Below are positions 45,569-58,624 of a stretch of 64,000 bases of DNA, piece after piece; the first letter of the stretch is position 1; every line of letters begins with the position of its first letter. The DNA comes from Gloeopeniophorella convolvens (taxonomy: Eukaryota > Basidiomycota > Agaricomycetes > Russulales): positions 124,001 through 188,000 of the forward strand of contig WTXD01000011.1 of NCBI GenBank assembly GCA_022496205.1, written 5' to 3'. Made by a program: the position numbers and the translations under genes. The notes under the pieces were generated by a model. The model was given only the letters and a program-made list of their open reading frames with translations. It was not told where the DNA came from and did not search any database.

Positions 45569-48500
45569 ATGGACAAGTTCAAGGCCCTCGAGCCCGTCAA
45601 ACTACACCAGGGCTCATCATCAACTAACTCTCTGAGGTTCTCAACGCGATATGTCCCCCCGACGCCTCTCATTGGAAACCTCCCGTCATCGCTTCACCTC
45701 TTGATTCTTCAGTACATCCCGGTGCCCGATGTCCCCGCCTACGCACGCACTAATCGCGCCCTCGCTCGGCTTGCTGCTTCTGAAGCGCTCTGGGAACACC
45801 ACTACACCCTCCTGGGCGTTGACCACCACGGATTTGGACCTGTGCTAGACGAGCTGGAAAATCGAGCGCGCAAGGAAGTGCCAGAACAGCCTCCGACGCT
45901 AACCGTGGATGTCGCAGACGATGATTTCGGCGATTTCACATCTGGCGCGGACGCTTTTGGCTTCGATTTTGTCAAGCCCGCTGTACAGAATGGTTTCTCC
46001 AACGTTCCATCCGAAATGGGAGACTTTATTGGAGGCGGTACGGCGACGCTAGGCACAAATGGCGCTAATAACACTTCCTTCCGTGCTCTCTACATACGCG
46101 CGCATAGGCTCTTAAGGGGCCTTACGCCAGCGCTGCTCGAGCCTCCCCACCAGATCCTGTCGTCCATTTTCCCACCCACGACCGGGACCTCTGCCCCCCT
46201 CTCCCTCGTACATCGCTCCAAGACGCTCCGTCTCTTGCACAGATACCTTGCTCTGCTAGAGCCTCTACGTTCCTCTCCGTCTCTCCTCTCTGCTCTCCGT
46301 GCTGCTTCAGATCGGTTTGATGCTGCGCTGCTGAGCGCGTTCGACGTTGCGGATGGCCGGGCCGACGAAGCTGGCATGCGCCAGGCCGCGGAAGCCAGCT
46401 GGGAAATCTGGGATCCGCACGAAGGCGGAAGCGGTACCGCCGCGGAATGGGAAATGGGGCGCGTATGGGCTGAGAAACGGGAGATTTTTTATGTCACAAG
46501 CGCACACAGGCCCCTTGACAATTTCACGTATGTCATGTGTTCGGTGGTCATGCTGACTGACGCGATGGGGCCGCGCGCACCAGCTCGAGCGGTGCTCTGG
46601 ACTTTGAGGGCATGGATGCCTTCATGAGCTTCGTCTTGGACGCGCTTCGAGAGCACGGCTCGCGCGCTGTACGCGTCTTCCCTCCTGCCGCAGGTGTTCT
46701 CTTATCATTCGCAGATCGCATTGCAACGGAAGTAGTACGTCGATTAACCTCGTGTCCATCTCACGCCCTTGTTCACCCTAAAACATCGTAGGTTTCTGAA
46801 TACATTACGCCCCTTCTCACGCATGCTCGCTCGCTGGCAAACGGCGCCCTTTTTCTGAAAGCGACTGCAGCATGCTTTCGCGAAGCTTGGCGCATGGTGG
46901 ACGCCCTTCTCGAAATCGCCAGCCAGCGTCATCCGCAGAACGCGGAGAAGGAAGTCAGCAAGGCGCAGGCCGAGGACGTCGTGTGCGTGTGTCTCCTTCC
47001 GCCGTCGTTCCGAGCGCTTGTCCACGCTCCCACTCTTCTCCGCTGGCGAGATCGGTCTATTGACGTCGAATATGCGTAACCCAGGTATAAGATGTTCGAG
47101 CCAAACATGGACGAGTATCTCGATGAGGAAATAGACTCCCTGAAGCAGAACTTCGAGCAGATCTGCCGGGATTGGGAGAAGCAGGTGCATCTGTTCTGGA
47201 TCCGACTTCGTACCCAGTCTCCTGAACTTACGCCAGACGCCTTAGACGCAGACGAGTCTCCCCACCGATGCATCGCCCCTCTTGGCCACACAGCAGCCTA
47301 GCTTTCTGGCCTCTTCCTCCCCCGCCCGCCTCAAGAGCAATGTCCTGTCCACGTTTACCAACTTGCTTCTTATTCCAGTGTCTATTGTCCCACGGACGGT
47401 CGAGACTGTCTCCGGAGCCGCAGTTCACGGCATTGCAATGCTTGACCCCCGACGGTGGGGTGGAGCCGGTCAGATCAGTGGGAACGTCGCTGGAGAGGGA
47501 TACACCAAGGGGACTGACGACACAAACGTCGTACTCTGGGAGGACGAAGACAACGCTGATGCCTCAAGCGAACATGATGATGATGTTCCGAAGACCACAG
47601 TCACCTCCGCATCTTCACGGCCTTCTCGGCCGTACTCCTACGACAACCTCCAGCTGCTCCTTTCTCTCGACATCACGCTTGAGTTGATCCACGCCGCGCG
47701 AGAGTCGCTCAAGCGTGTAGAAATCTTCGTCGGCTACCCCGGCACCTACGGTGTTCGCGTCCGAGAGACGATTGAAGAAGTGGCCGGTGAGATGCTGGGT
47801 GTCCTCGGCGAGCGGCACGTCAAGAATGGATTCGAGCTGTACGTAGATCGCTCTTTAATGAAACAGCATCTATCTCACTACATTTCTTCGTGGCCATACC
47901 AGTGCGATCTCACAGATGCGCACCTACCAGCCTCCCGCACTCCCAGATCCCGTTTCAGATGCAGAAAAGGACGCCCCAACATCGACATCTGTTGCACCAT
48001 TGGTCCAGTTCTTCGAGTTGGTCCATATCGGGGACATGATACAAAGCATAGTACAGGTCTACTTTGATAAAGAGCTGGTACGTGTTGATTCCAAACATTC
48101 CGCATCGGTGCTAGCCCGTTGCCGTGATAGGCCCCCCATGTCGACATTACGGATTTCCTGAACCCGGTGGTCAGGGAGAAGAAGCGGTTTGAGAATCTGC
48201 TCGACGATTCGGTCGCGAAAGGACTGAACGCGGGGATCGAGGTTTTGATGAACCAAGTCAGTTCGTTGGGGCTTTCACGGGTTAGCCGGTTAAACATAAT
48301 TCAGGTCGACCACATCATCACGACTCTCACCCCTCCACGAACATATTATCCGCCGGAGGACGCACCGCTCCTCCTTGGGCCTTCCAGGGGCTGCACTGAG
48401 GCTATCCGGTGCCTTGAGGAACATATTCGCCTTCTGCAGGGAAATGTCAACCGCGAAGTACTGGAAGTCTTTGAGGGCGAAGTGGGCGTAAGATTGATCG

Positions 48501-49006
48501 GGTAACACACATGAACGTCTTGTTATGGACCTTGGCCGACAAATTTACGTTTCTAAATTCCAGGATATTGCAAAAACACATTAAGCGTCAAATCATCTCG
48601 CTGAACGGAGGGTTCCAGGTCATTGCCGATCTGAATGCCTATCACTTATTCATATCCTCGTTGAAGGTTGGTCATTTGTCGGACGCTGTCACCCGTCGCT
48701 GACCGCATGCGCAACAGATCCAATCGTTGACATCTGATTTTGCCAACCTCAAGATGGTGGGTCACGTCTTTGTTGTGGAAGATGCCAAAGACCTGGCGCA
48801 GATTGTGCGCGACGTTACACGCTACGGCGGAGCGTACCGACCTGAGGTGAGCGCTTGTGCGTTTGTTTGGCGGCGTGGTGTGCCTCATCGGTCTCTAGGA
48901 CATCTATGAGTTTATTCAACGGCGCAGCGACTGGAAAAAAATCGAAAAGGTTGTTGATAAGACCATGTACAACCTGAACCTTAGAGAAGATTGTATTATC
49001 GCCTGA
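45569..49006 (+). CDS. RCY1: recyclin-1, F-box and Sec10-like endocytic recycling factor
   Basis: Eleven exons: 45569-46527, 46584-46734, 46792-46982, 47085-47184, 47252-47838, 47903-48077, 48131-48256, 48305-48501, 48564-48666, 48718-48846, 48899-49006; 941 residues. The F-box is near residues 38-82 (LPSSLHLLILQYIPVPDVPA). Then come an acidic linker, a helical Sec10-like exocyst domain (MDEYLDEEIDSLKQNFEQIC, LVQFFELVHIGDMIQSIVQV, DITDFLNPVVREKKRFENLL, GLNAGIEVLMNQ) and a C-terminus QVIADLNAYHLFISSLK with TSDFANLKMVGHVFVVEDAK. Rcy1 links SCF ubiquitin ligase components to recycling of v-SNAREs and plasma-membrane proteins out of endosomes. Intron 4 (47185-47251, 67 nt) uses the third available AG; the nearer ones give frame breaks. 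Confidence 0.93.
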
Positions 49007-51853
49007 GCGACCGCGAATGATGCCCTGCCCTTGTTCCGATCATCAGAATTGCTGTCAGCGATACTCTCTGTACGTGCGGACGGTGAAGTAAGAGTTGGAC
49101 TTGTAAAGCACACACTACCAGGAACAGGATTCACACGGGAACAGCAGGGCCATTGAGTGAGTGTCAGCTGCCTTCGGCATCGTTCTCGGCGCTAAATCTT
49201 GATTGATTGCTTCTTCTGAGCTGTTGGGATCTCAGGTGGTACGCCCCCACACCAGGCGCACAGCGTTGTTCCAGAAGCGCACGCACAATATCGGGCGGGC
49301 GCAATTGCGTTATCCTTTACATATATGGAAGGTGCTGCCAGCGATTTCGCAGCTCCTAGGCTTTGGAGACTTTCGAGCGCATCACATCGCACCAATATAC
49401 GCCGTTGACCCGACGACTTTGTCGACCGGTGTTCCCAGAGGATCTTTCCGAATTCACGTATAATATGGCGTGCGCAGAAGCTACGGCAAGAGGGAACAGC
49501 GAGGAAGGCACGATCAGCATGATTCTCGCTGCCAAACGTCCGATCCCGAGCGCGGTACATGCTTGCCCGCGGACCAGCTCCAGGTTCTCGCGGCGCGGAT
49601 CCCTGGCTGACGACCGGTACATGCGGCCGGCGGTCTGCGTCTCCGCAGCCTCCTTCCCATACAGCGCCGGGACGTGCGAATCATCCTCCAGCAACAAAAC
49701 GGGCTACTTTTGTCTCCGTTCCACACTCCCTTACTGGCAAGGAGTCTACACAACGGCAACCGTCCCGATTGTCCACGCACGCCCGACAATATCACATTGT
49801 GATCACCCGGCTCACATACTGCGGCCTGATAATGACGTCCGTGTCCTTGACAGGGTTGCCCCACCTGAGAAGAAGAGGCCGTTCTGCGGCCGGCAGGACG
49901 TCACCTGAGACGGACCTAGACAGACGCAGACGGAGATATGTTTTTGATAATTACTCTCTCATCTTGCAGTGATCGACTCATGTACACGCCCCTACGTGCA
50001 GGTGCTGCCCTGGCCCTATCGTTTCACAGACAGGGCTACCAGCCAGCATGGGTGCCAAGGGTTGTTTCGACACCGTGGTGCTCATGGCGCCCAGCAACGG
50101 AGCCCCAAATGCTCTTCAATTAAGTCGACGCACCAGAGTGGCGCATGTGAAAGGACCTACCCCACGCTGCGCCGCGGATATCACCCCACGAAAGGCAACG
50201 CCTGTGAAGGTAAATTGGGCAGGACTGTCAGTCACTCTGCGGCCCCGCATCCGACGGCAGTCCACACTGGCGCCGCAGCTCGAAGCGCAACTGGTCCTCG
50301 TAAATACGCCCTATAAGCGAATGCTGGGCGCCGCGGGCTGCGTACTAAGAGCACGAATCCATTCAGTTGTGCGGGTTCCCCCGGGGCCAGGTAAATATGT
50401 TATTGACTTGGCGCCCGCCATCTGCGCAGCCTTTTCATTCGTAGACATGCAGCCAACCTATGCAGCCAGCTGCTATGTGCGCAAAGTATACTCGACGCGT
50501 CCAGGAAACGCAGGGACTTGGGAGCGACGCAGGAGACGCAGACGATGGCTGGCGCTGGCCGCGGAGGCAACTCCATGGGGAGGCGCGACGTTCCCAGAGG
50601 GCGTCCGATGCTCTGGTGCGCGTCGATCCAGGTGACTGTCAGAGGCGCCAAAAGGCGCCGAAGCGCTCTAGAGGAGCGAGCTGCCGGCGTCCAAAGGAAA
50701 GGGCGCGTAAACTGAATTGGAAGGATTTTCGCCTTCGAGCAACCTTATACGCATTGACAGGAAGGGGATGTCGGCGATGGCCAGGGGCTGTGGCGATACG
50801 AAGATTCGCTGACGCGCGTGCGCTTCGGAGTTAGTCCCCATGTGAAAACATGAGGAACCGAGCGCGGAAGCAAAACCACATCGATGGTCATGCGTCCGAG
50901 CTGCCGCTGTGGTAAGCACTCAGCGAGAGATGGCCTGGCTGCGCAAGATGCTCCCGACGCTGTGGACCTCTGTGGACGGGCTTAGGGCGAGGCCGCGGGG
51001 GGTAGTGTCCGCAAATATGAGCCCATTTGGGACCGGGGCCGTGGGGTGCGGCGTGGCTGCGCGGACTGGCATCGCCACGGCGCAAGAGTGGACACGTATG
51101 CACGGGGGGACGATCCCACGGGGGGCGGAGGCGGCAGAGCCGGCGGAGAGGCGCGCGCGGGCGGCGAAATGGGGCAGAGGGTGAGTCTGGGCGAGTGGAC
51201 GCCTATGGACATGTGCGAGATGGTCGGTGTACATGCGACTGGGATAGGCAGCCCTGGGTGCCTCTAGGTGGACATCATCGGCGTCAGCGCAAATCCCTGG
51301 GCGCATCACTCCCCGATCTGATCAGCGCAGCGCAGGCTTCTGCGCGTCTGGCGCGGCGCGGATCTGGCGACCGCTCATGGCACCGGCGGAGCGGGCCGTG
51401 CGTTGCCTGTTGGGGCAGGTCTGGCCGGCGACTCGCCCGCAGTCCCCCGCCATCTGCGGCCCATCGGGTCCCTGATGGGAGGGCCAAGCCACGCATCCGA
51501 GGGGCAACACGCCGGCTTCCGGGCCCCGAGGATACTACGTTTGGACCGCTGATCTGGTTGGCTGATTTGGTGGTTTGAACCCTCGCCGCTGCTGACTCGA
51601 ACGCCGCCGTACCAGCACCCGAGCGTCAAATCCTCCCTCATTTTCGTATATGTCCCACCAAAATAACGCGGCCTCTCCCGTCGGCATCATGTCGCGTCCG
51701 TGTGTGGAAAACGCCACGCCAGCGGCATCCTCCTTGCCAGTACAATATATTACCTCCCTCTCCCGAACAGGCGCTCGCAGATCTCCCTCCTCTATATAGG
51801 TCCTGTGGCCACCGCGCCTCCTCCCCTACTTCTTCCTCACTACACCCCTTGTC
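49007..51853. other. GC-rich gene-poor interval
   Basis: 2.8 kb with many long but unconvincing frames caused by high GC content, especially 50930-51560. No domain, splice structure, tRNA or transposon ends were recognised. The right end holds the promoter of the zinc-finger gene. Confidence 0.5.
51792..51799 (+). promoter_or_regulatory. TATA box of the C2H2 gene
   Basis: ctatatag, 54 bp before the ATG at 51854, followed by a CT-rich stretch typical of fungal core promoters. Confidence 0.5.
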
Positions 51854-52991
51854 ATGGAATACTCTCCGGAGCACCAGCGTCGCCCCCAGGTCTCGCTCCC
51901 TGGCATCCGCACTTTATTCCCCGGTATGACGCACTTTGTCTCTCGTGACTGCCGGATGAGTACTCACCGTCTCTTACCAGACCATCTTTTGAGTGCTACC
52001 CCCAGGCATCACCAACCAACATCCGCGCACTCGCCCGTATCGAATGTTCCACGAATGTTCACTGTATGTCATTCGTCATCCGCCTTCCTTCTGGCGGTAT
52101 TTCTGGCCGTCGTTAGTCATCTTAAATGCTGCATTACTTACAGGAGCAGTCGGCTCGCCCACTGCCCAGCAGCGAGAATACAAGCCCGACAAATTCTGCG
52201 CGGCCCGAGGTTTACGAAAGGCGATTACAGTCCTCGCCTTCTTCCGAGGGTTATCGCCATGTAATGCCGCCGTGCCCTCCCGGCTATACCTCTTCTACTG
52301 CGCAACCCACGAATTCCTCGGCGTCTCTTCGCTCTCCGTACCAGCTATATCATCCCTCGACCTCCTTCTCTCAACCGCCCGCCGAGACCGCGCGTCTGCA
52401 CCCCGTAGGGTCCCGAACCCTCTCGCCTCGATCGCCGTCCCCTACGTCGACCATTTCGGAAAACGAGAGCCCCGGATCGGAGCCGCCGTCACCGGGTGAT
52501 CTTAGTGCAGACGAAAATCCTTCCCCGACAGCTGCAGACAGACAATCGGACGGCGGACGTCGGCATGCATGTCCACACTGTGCCAAGCGATTTAACCGCC
52601 CGAGTAGCCTCGCCATCCATGTGAACACCCACACGGGTGACAAACGTAAGTGGCCCGGTCAACGCTCTTTTCAGCAACATATGCTCTTAGCCGTGCGCTG
52701 ACATGACTCCCAGCATTCAAGTGTCCGTTCCCCGGCTGCGGCAGGGAGTTTAACGTCAATTCGAACATGCGCCGCCATTACAGGAAGCATCTCACGTCGG
52801 CCGCCCCGCAAGCGCCGCGGCCGGGGGCGTTCTATTCCCCGCCGGCATCCACCAGCGCTGGGCTGCAGTTTATACGGTATCATGACTACCAGACAGAAAC
52901 GTATCTGTCAACCGCAGATGACGTTTCCCCCATCGACCCATCTGATCCCAGGGCCTCTCTCTCGAAGGGAACTCGATGGCGGCCAGTCTGA
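51854..52991 (+). CDS. C2H2 zinc-finger transcription factor, two fingers
   Basis: Exons 51854-51923, 51981-52063, 52144-52645 and 52714-52991; 310 residues. A long Ser/Pro-rich disordered N-terminal half (including SPTSTISENESPGSEPPSPG) precedes two tandem fingers. Finger 1 is HACPHCAKRFNRPSSLAIHV + NTHTGDK; finger 2 is FKCPFPGCGREFNVNSNMRR + HYRKH. The TGDK/PF linker crosses intron 3, so splicing is needed to build the second finger. A short low-complexity tail follows. It is a sequence-specific DNA-binding regulator in the nucleus; the target genes are unknown. Similar two-finger proteins are common and divergent in Agaricomycetes. Confidence 0.88.
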
Positions 52992-55900
52992 GGGCCTCAA
53001 ATCACCTCTTTCACGGACAATTCATGTTTGCATCTCGATCACGACGAGCTGAATGGACTCTGTCTGTCGCCTTGTTATGTTAGTTCTGCCACCTTGGACT
53101 CTTGAGCACTGGAAATGCCGTTACGTCTTGCTATCTTACTTCGTCACACCGCGCGCCACTGCCTTGTATTATGCACCGATCAGATTTTTTTGCGACCTCT
53201 CCCCCTCCCTGCCCAGAGGTACTATATGCAACCACAGATGTACACGATACACCTGCCAATTACAAGGAACATCTGGCTTAACGCCCACGTCACTGGAAGA
53301 AGTGGAACCCTGGGTCATATCTGCTGGTAGGTCGCTCCGAGAACAGCGGCGTGACGGCGCCTCTGGCTTGCCCAAACCTGCCACCTCGTGGGGCCAGAAC
53401 ACCGCATCGCTCGCTTGGGGCCATCCTCGTACCCAGGAGCGAGGAGCAGAAGGTGCGGCCGCCATGAGAGCCCTCCGAGAAGCCCACCACGGTCCGCGCG
53501 GTCCACCACAGCGCCGCGTGCACAAGAACTCGTGTGGTTCTCCCAAGCCCCGTCGGGCGCCAGTGGAACCATGCGCACGGATGCGCCGCCTCTATATGAA
53601 GGGCGTTCTTTGGGTGGCTTCGATACTGTGCTGCAAATCACCGTGTCGCGAAAAAGGGTATATGTAGCTTCCGACGCCAAGTTGATGCCCGGACTCGAAC
53701 TCACAACCACCGAGTCAGTCAATAGAAGCCGGGCCCAGCCTCAAACGCAGTAAGGCCGGTGATACATGTAGGAGAGATCCACTGTATGGCATGCGTGGAG
53801 GTGAGCCTATCTCATCGCACGGTCAGAGAAAGGCTAGATGATGTTGACGCTACCTGCGTTGCAGATGCGTCCCAGTCTGCCTCAAATCCCTGTAACTGTT
53901 GGCACCGCCAATTCCCACTATCACTTGCTCGCACGTACGCACGCAGTATAAGGTTCCGTCACGAAGGACAATAGCGAATGCTAGGAGCTGTCTGTTCAAA
54001 GACTCCACGGGGCGCCCGATCGGTATAGTAGTTCTGGCAAGGGAGCTGTGGGCTCGGCGAACCTCGCAGCCCGGGCCCCCACAAAGTCATGGACGCCCCT
54101 CCTTCGCGCGTAGTCCACACGTGTACACCCTTGGCCGGCCCGCAGAGATATACATAGCCAGCCGTTCGCAGTAAGTGGCCTGCGCACTGCGCAGGCTGGA
54201 GAATAAAGTACACACCGAGGTGCGGCGTACTTCCCATGGAACCCACCCGTGTGCTGCTTCCGATCACCGTGGCGCTGGGTGGGGGTCTAAAGGGCCGCGC
54301 GCTCGCAGGCTGTCGGAGGCCCGCCACGCGGGAATATGGGTCCGTGAATGACAAGCGTGGCTGCCACCGTGCCCGAGCCGTGCCGACATGGGCATGCACG
54401 TCCGCCGCGTGCGCGGCAGTGCAAGTGCTCCGCGGTGGCCCTCGGTTTCCTACTCGGGAAGAATACCGCTTCGAGACAGGCCGTCTGAGCCTGCGCATCG
54501 AAGCCCTATGGCACTGCGCAGATGTTGTTGGCATCACCCGCCCCATTAGAAGAGGCAGGCTACGCGAAGGGGCTTTTGGTTGAGCAGCTGCAGTACATGG
54601 CAGAGTACCACTGGTACCGCGGTACTGCTCGTGCGACGCTCTCTGGCCCCGTCACTTGATGCTGATGGTAGCAGCGACGTGAAGCACACCAGAGCAGGCC
54701 ATCTTGGCATGCCTGAGATTAAGCTGCGAGACAGGCGATGGCACTTCCAACTTGAATCAAGTCCGCGACGCGACGCCAGTTCGAGCTCCACGTGAATCCA
54801 GAGACGATCGCATATAATGCGCTCAGGTCTCGCCTGATCGTCGACAGCTCGCGCCGGTGCAACGATCTGCGCCATGGGCTGCGAGGCTGAATTAACCGGC
54901 TCCCCGCGGTGGTTTCGCGCGACGGCGGAGTTGCGCGTGCAGGTCGCCCGCCGCAACGGGCCCAACCTCTAACTTGGGACCAGGGCGGCAGTTCAACTTG
55001 AACTTTCCCGCCCAACCGAACCTCGCCAGGCGGCGGGTACGTTCTGCGTTCAAAGTCCGACACGTGCGCTCGGTTGGCACCATCATGCTCATGCCAAGTT
55101 CCTTGAGCGAAGGTTAGCTCACGCCCACGTCCATGCGTCCGCGATCGCCTTCTATCGCGCAGGAGCAGAGAGTGGCTCCCCAACATCACTTCATCTGGCG
55201 CTCTTCCGAGCCGGGTACCGCGCCCCGAGGGACAGGTAAGCGTAACGCGACAGCGGCTAAGCGTAGGGAATCTCAGCCCGATGCAATATATGAAGAGATC
55301 ATGCATAGATCAGCTGTGCACGAGCTCGGGGCCGCCGGGACTGATACACAGCTGCCGCGCATCATTGCCTTGCTCTGGTCCGTTTTGGAACGTGCTACAC
55401 CAGGCCACACCCAGCTCTAATTGCGGTCAATTTTGAGCGCGTCCGACCTGACCTAACGATTTGTTTTCCCGCGTTCGGGGTCTCCCTCCGGAAGTTGGCG
55501 TACCTACCATCACTCCATCCTGTTCTCCGAGCAATGTGTCATGGCACCCCCACGATATCTATGCGCAGCTCCACAGAATTTTCACGCTGCCAGCACGCAG
55601 CCTGCCGCGCAGCGTGGCGCTGGAGGCGCTTCGGCCCTTATTCCCGTTCTTTGGTCATCGCCAGCATCAGAGCCCTGGTTCGGAGTCTCCAGCTGCGCCT
55701 GTTGAACCTTATGTGCACCAGCCATGCGCGGGGGCACCGTGATCGAGTGGCGCAAACTCAGAGAGTTCATTTCCCCGCTGCGCTTTCAACCAAAAGATAC
55801 GCACTCCGCTCTCGCGCGGGCGCCATCCAGCGGCCCCGATCAAGGCACGGCGGACCCAGATGGCTGCAAAGCGCAAGCGCTTTGTTGATTGCGCGTATGA

Positions 55901-56374
55901 CGGGGGGACGCGCTGGCCACGCGTCTGATCACTAAAGTGTCCGTGCCGAAGCGCAAACAAAGCTTGTCGCCGCTGGATCCAGCACTACAGAACACCGGCG
56001 GACAATCGACGGGATCTACACAATCGCCGAGGTAAATCGTACCTACCAACAACATGACGTTGGTCGTAAACACAACACTGCGCCCTCTCCGTGCACCCCA
56101 AAACGACCGGCTCTCGGACCGCACCGCTGAAGACCTGCCTCCCAGGCCTCAGGCGGCGTTCCCCTCTGAAGATCTGATCCCTTTGATGACAATACCAGAT
56201 CGGTCTTACGCCGCCCCTATAGCGCGCCAGGCGCGTCCTGCAGACATCCTGATCCCTGCGCACCAGAATCAGGCGCACCGACCACCGGCACCGGCCCGAT
56301 CAGGGAACTAGGCTGCCACGACTGGGTGCATCCCATATGCCGGCGCGCAGCGACGATCCAGTTCGAACGTGCAC
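52992..56374. other. gene-poor interval, nothing recognised
   Basis: 3.4 kb without domain resemblance or consistent splice structure on either strand. Frames up to about 200 codons reflect GC content. A tRNA B-box look-alike at 53691-53700 (minus strand) lacks a foldable tRNA. No repeats with recognisable element ends were seen. Confidence 0.5.
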
Positions 56375-57872
56375 TCACGCCGCCCTCCCATGCTTGCGCG
56401 GATCGCTTCCCCGGGCCTTCGGTTTCTGCGGCGTGCCTGCGACCAGTACGACCGGCGTCCTCGCGTGCGCCTGGGACTGCGCGCTCGCGGCCTTGAGCTT
56501 GGCGGCCGCTGCCGGCGGCACCTCGGGCGCCTCGCCCCGGCGCGTCTTGAACACCTTGGACATGCTCACCTCGCGCTGGAGCACCTTGCGCACCTTTGTC
56601 TCCGCGCGGCGTGCCTCGGCGTCCTGCTCGAGCGACACCGAAAGCGAGCGGGAGCGGGAGAGGGATAGAGAAGAATTTGACCGTGCGCGCGGCAGGGCAG
56701 GCTCGGGGGCAAAGGGTGGGGGCGTGGTGTCGGGGGCAGCGGGGACGTCCTCATCGTCGGGATCGTTGTTGTCCTCCTCTTCTGACGTCCACTGCGGGAT
56801 GCGGAACAGCTTCCGGCGCAGGAGCTTGTACTGCTCCGGTAGCGTCTGTGCGAAGCTGTGCTACTGATGAGCCGAGCACACGAGCGAGCACAGCGCGACT
56901 CACACAGGCTGCACGACGTCGTCACAAAACGCCTGCGTCCAGTCGCGCATGGGCTTCGTCCCGTCTACACCGGCCTCCGCATCCGGCAGTGCCATCTGCC
57001 AGAGCGCGAGCCGGTCCATGAGCCCCTCGAGCCGGTCCGCAAGCACCGTGCGCGGCTCCGCGATGCCCTCGTCGTCCTCGTCAGACGAGGAGCGCTGCAC
57101 CCGGCGCCGCTTGTGCGCGCGAGTGGGCGCAGGTGCAGGGCGCACGGGGACGGACGGGCAGGGCCCGGGGAGGGCGAGCTTGAGCAGGTGGAGGAGGATC
57201 TGGATCTGTACCCTGCGACGAATGGGCATGAGTCAGTACCCCACGCGCAGATGGCAACAAAGCGGGGTGCACCCACTCGCGCTTCTCAATGTCCGCCAGC
57301 CAGCGCCTCTTATCCTCCAGCGTGCCGCGCGCCGCCTCTCCCAACGGCGCGCTGCGCTCGAGCGCGAAGAACATGATGGCCGCTTCTGTATCCCCTCCAG
57401 GCGGGTGCAGCAGCGCGTTTGGCAGCCGCTCGTTGTACTTGTGCGCGCACCACCGCCCGGAGAGCAGCACGCCGTCCAGCGCGGCGTGCAGCGGGTGCAC
57501 TTCGTCCGACGACGTGGGCATAGGCGCGTGAGAGCGCGCGAGGAGCTGCACGAGCCCCGTTAGCTGGCCAAGCGGCATAATTGCCTGTACAGTCCAAACC
57601 CGCTCAGCGCGCCCGCAAGCAAAGCCGCACGCGCGTACCTCGGGGAGCCACAAGCACTGCAGGTACAGCTCGCGCACGCGCTCGGCGAGCGTCGACGCTG
57701 GCCGGCCGTCGTACGAGGGGGAGAATGGCGAGACGTCCTGAGTGAGCGTTGATTCTTGGTTATTGTTCCATTTGACGGGACCGCTGGCGGCGAGCGTGAA
57801 GTGCATCAGTGGGTGAGCGAAGACGACGTCACGCGTCGCGGGCTGCTTGATTCGGTACCACCGTGGCTCCAC
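56375..57872 (-). CDS. Sld3-like DNA replication initiation protein
   Basis: Exons 57872-57639, 57584-57259, 57212-56904 and 56861-56375; 451 residues. The core includes RVRELYLQCLWLPE, IMPLGQLTGLVQLLARSHA, LHAALDGVLLSGRWCAHKYN, EDKRRWLADIEKREWVHPAL, VQIQILLHLLKLALPGPC and DRLEGLMDRLALWQM. An acidic Pro/Ser region is followed by the basic block RKVLQREVSMSKVFKTRRGE near the end. The pattern resembles the fungal Sld3 (Sld3-Treslin domain) proteins that recruit Cdc45 to MCM under CDK control. I am moderately sure of this. Intron 1 is in frame (54 nt). The third junction has two possible donors two bases apart that decide the downstream frame (see findings). Very GC-rich. Confidence 0.6.
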
Positions 57873-58624
57873 GTGACCGTGTCAGCTTATGTAATATTAT
57901 TCACTGGTTCGAACTTCTTTGATGAACTCGGCCTACTGTAGGTGCAATACTTAGCCGACAGCTTTCATTGAACTAACTTTTGCGTTCGCGCTAGTCCCAA
58001 TCAAATTCACTGCGTTGTATGAGTGCCTGCATAATTCTCTCGCATTCCATTCATGCGACGGAAAAAGATAAGAAAAATGAGGAAAGGAAGTCTCGGAACA
58101 AGAAAGCCCACAAGCATAAACACCAATCCGCATCCGATGCCAATCCTCACGACTGAGAGAGACAAGTAATATACATCCACAACAGCGGAACACGGGAGAA
58201 AAAGAAAAGAAGAACCAAGAACGGGAAAGGGAGAGCCGGGGAACGATTAAACGAAACGGGTATCGTGCAAGACGAACGGGGAAGGGGAAGCAGTGTGCTG
58301 TCAAGAACCAGTAAAGACAGTGTGGGGTGTGCGCAAGAGCAAGGGAAGCGGAAGGGGGTACGTGGTAGTGAGCGAGTAAGGGTACTTTCTATGGTGATTG
58401 TAGGTGAGGTTGGGGGTAGCCAATATTAATATGCACAGAGCGCGCGATCGTAGTTAAACAAGGGTATGCACAAGGAACGTGGAGGTATGTGTGATATATG
58501 CACACAAGATGTAGTGCGAGGAAGGAGGTGATACATTATAAACGTCGTTAAACGCCAAACGGCAGTGAGTGAGGAGAAAAAAGGGGGGGAGTTGGTGAGG
58601 GACCAGTAGTGGAGTCGCAACCCC
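57873..58624. other. intergenic between two minus-strand genes
   Basis: 752 bp. Purine-rich on the plus strand (58050-58420, many gaaag/ggaagg words), presumably 3' UTR of the Ser-rich gene's neighbour side and promoter of the Sld3-like gene. No gene seen. Confidence 0.5.

Noticed and set aside
53691..53700. tRNA B-box look-alike on the minus strand (gttcgagtcc)
   Set aside because: T-stem bases mispair (GTGAG against CCGGG) and no anticodon or acceptor arm could be drawn.
54236..54583. 115-residue plus-strand frame in a GC-rich region
   Set aside because: Length is explained by low stop-codon frequency in GC-rich DNA; competing long frames exist on the opposite strand.
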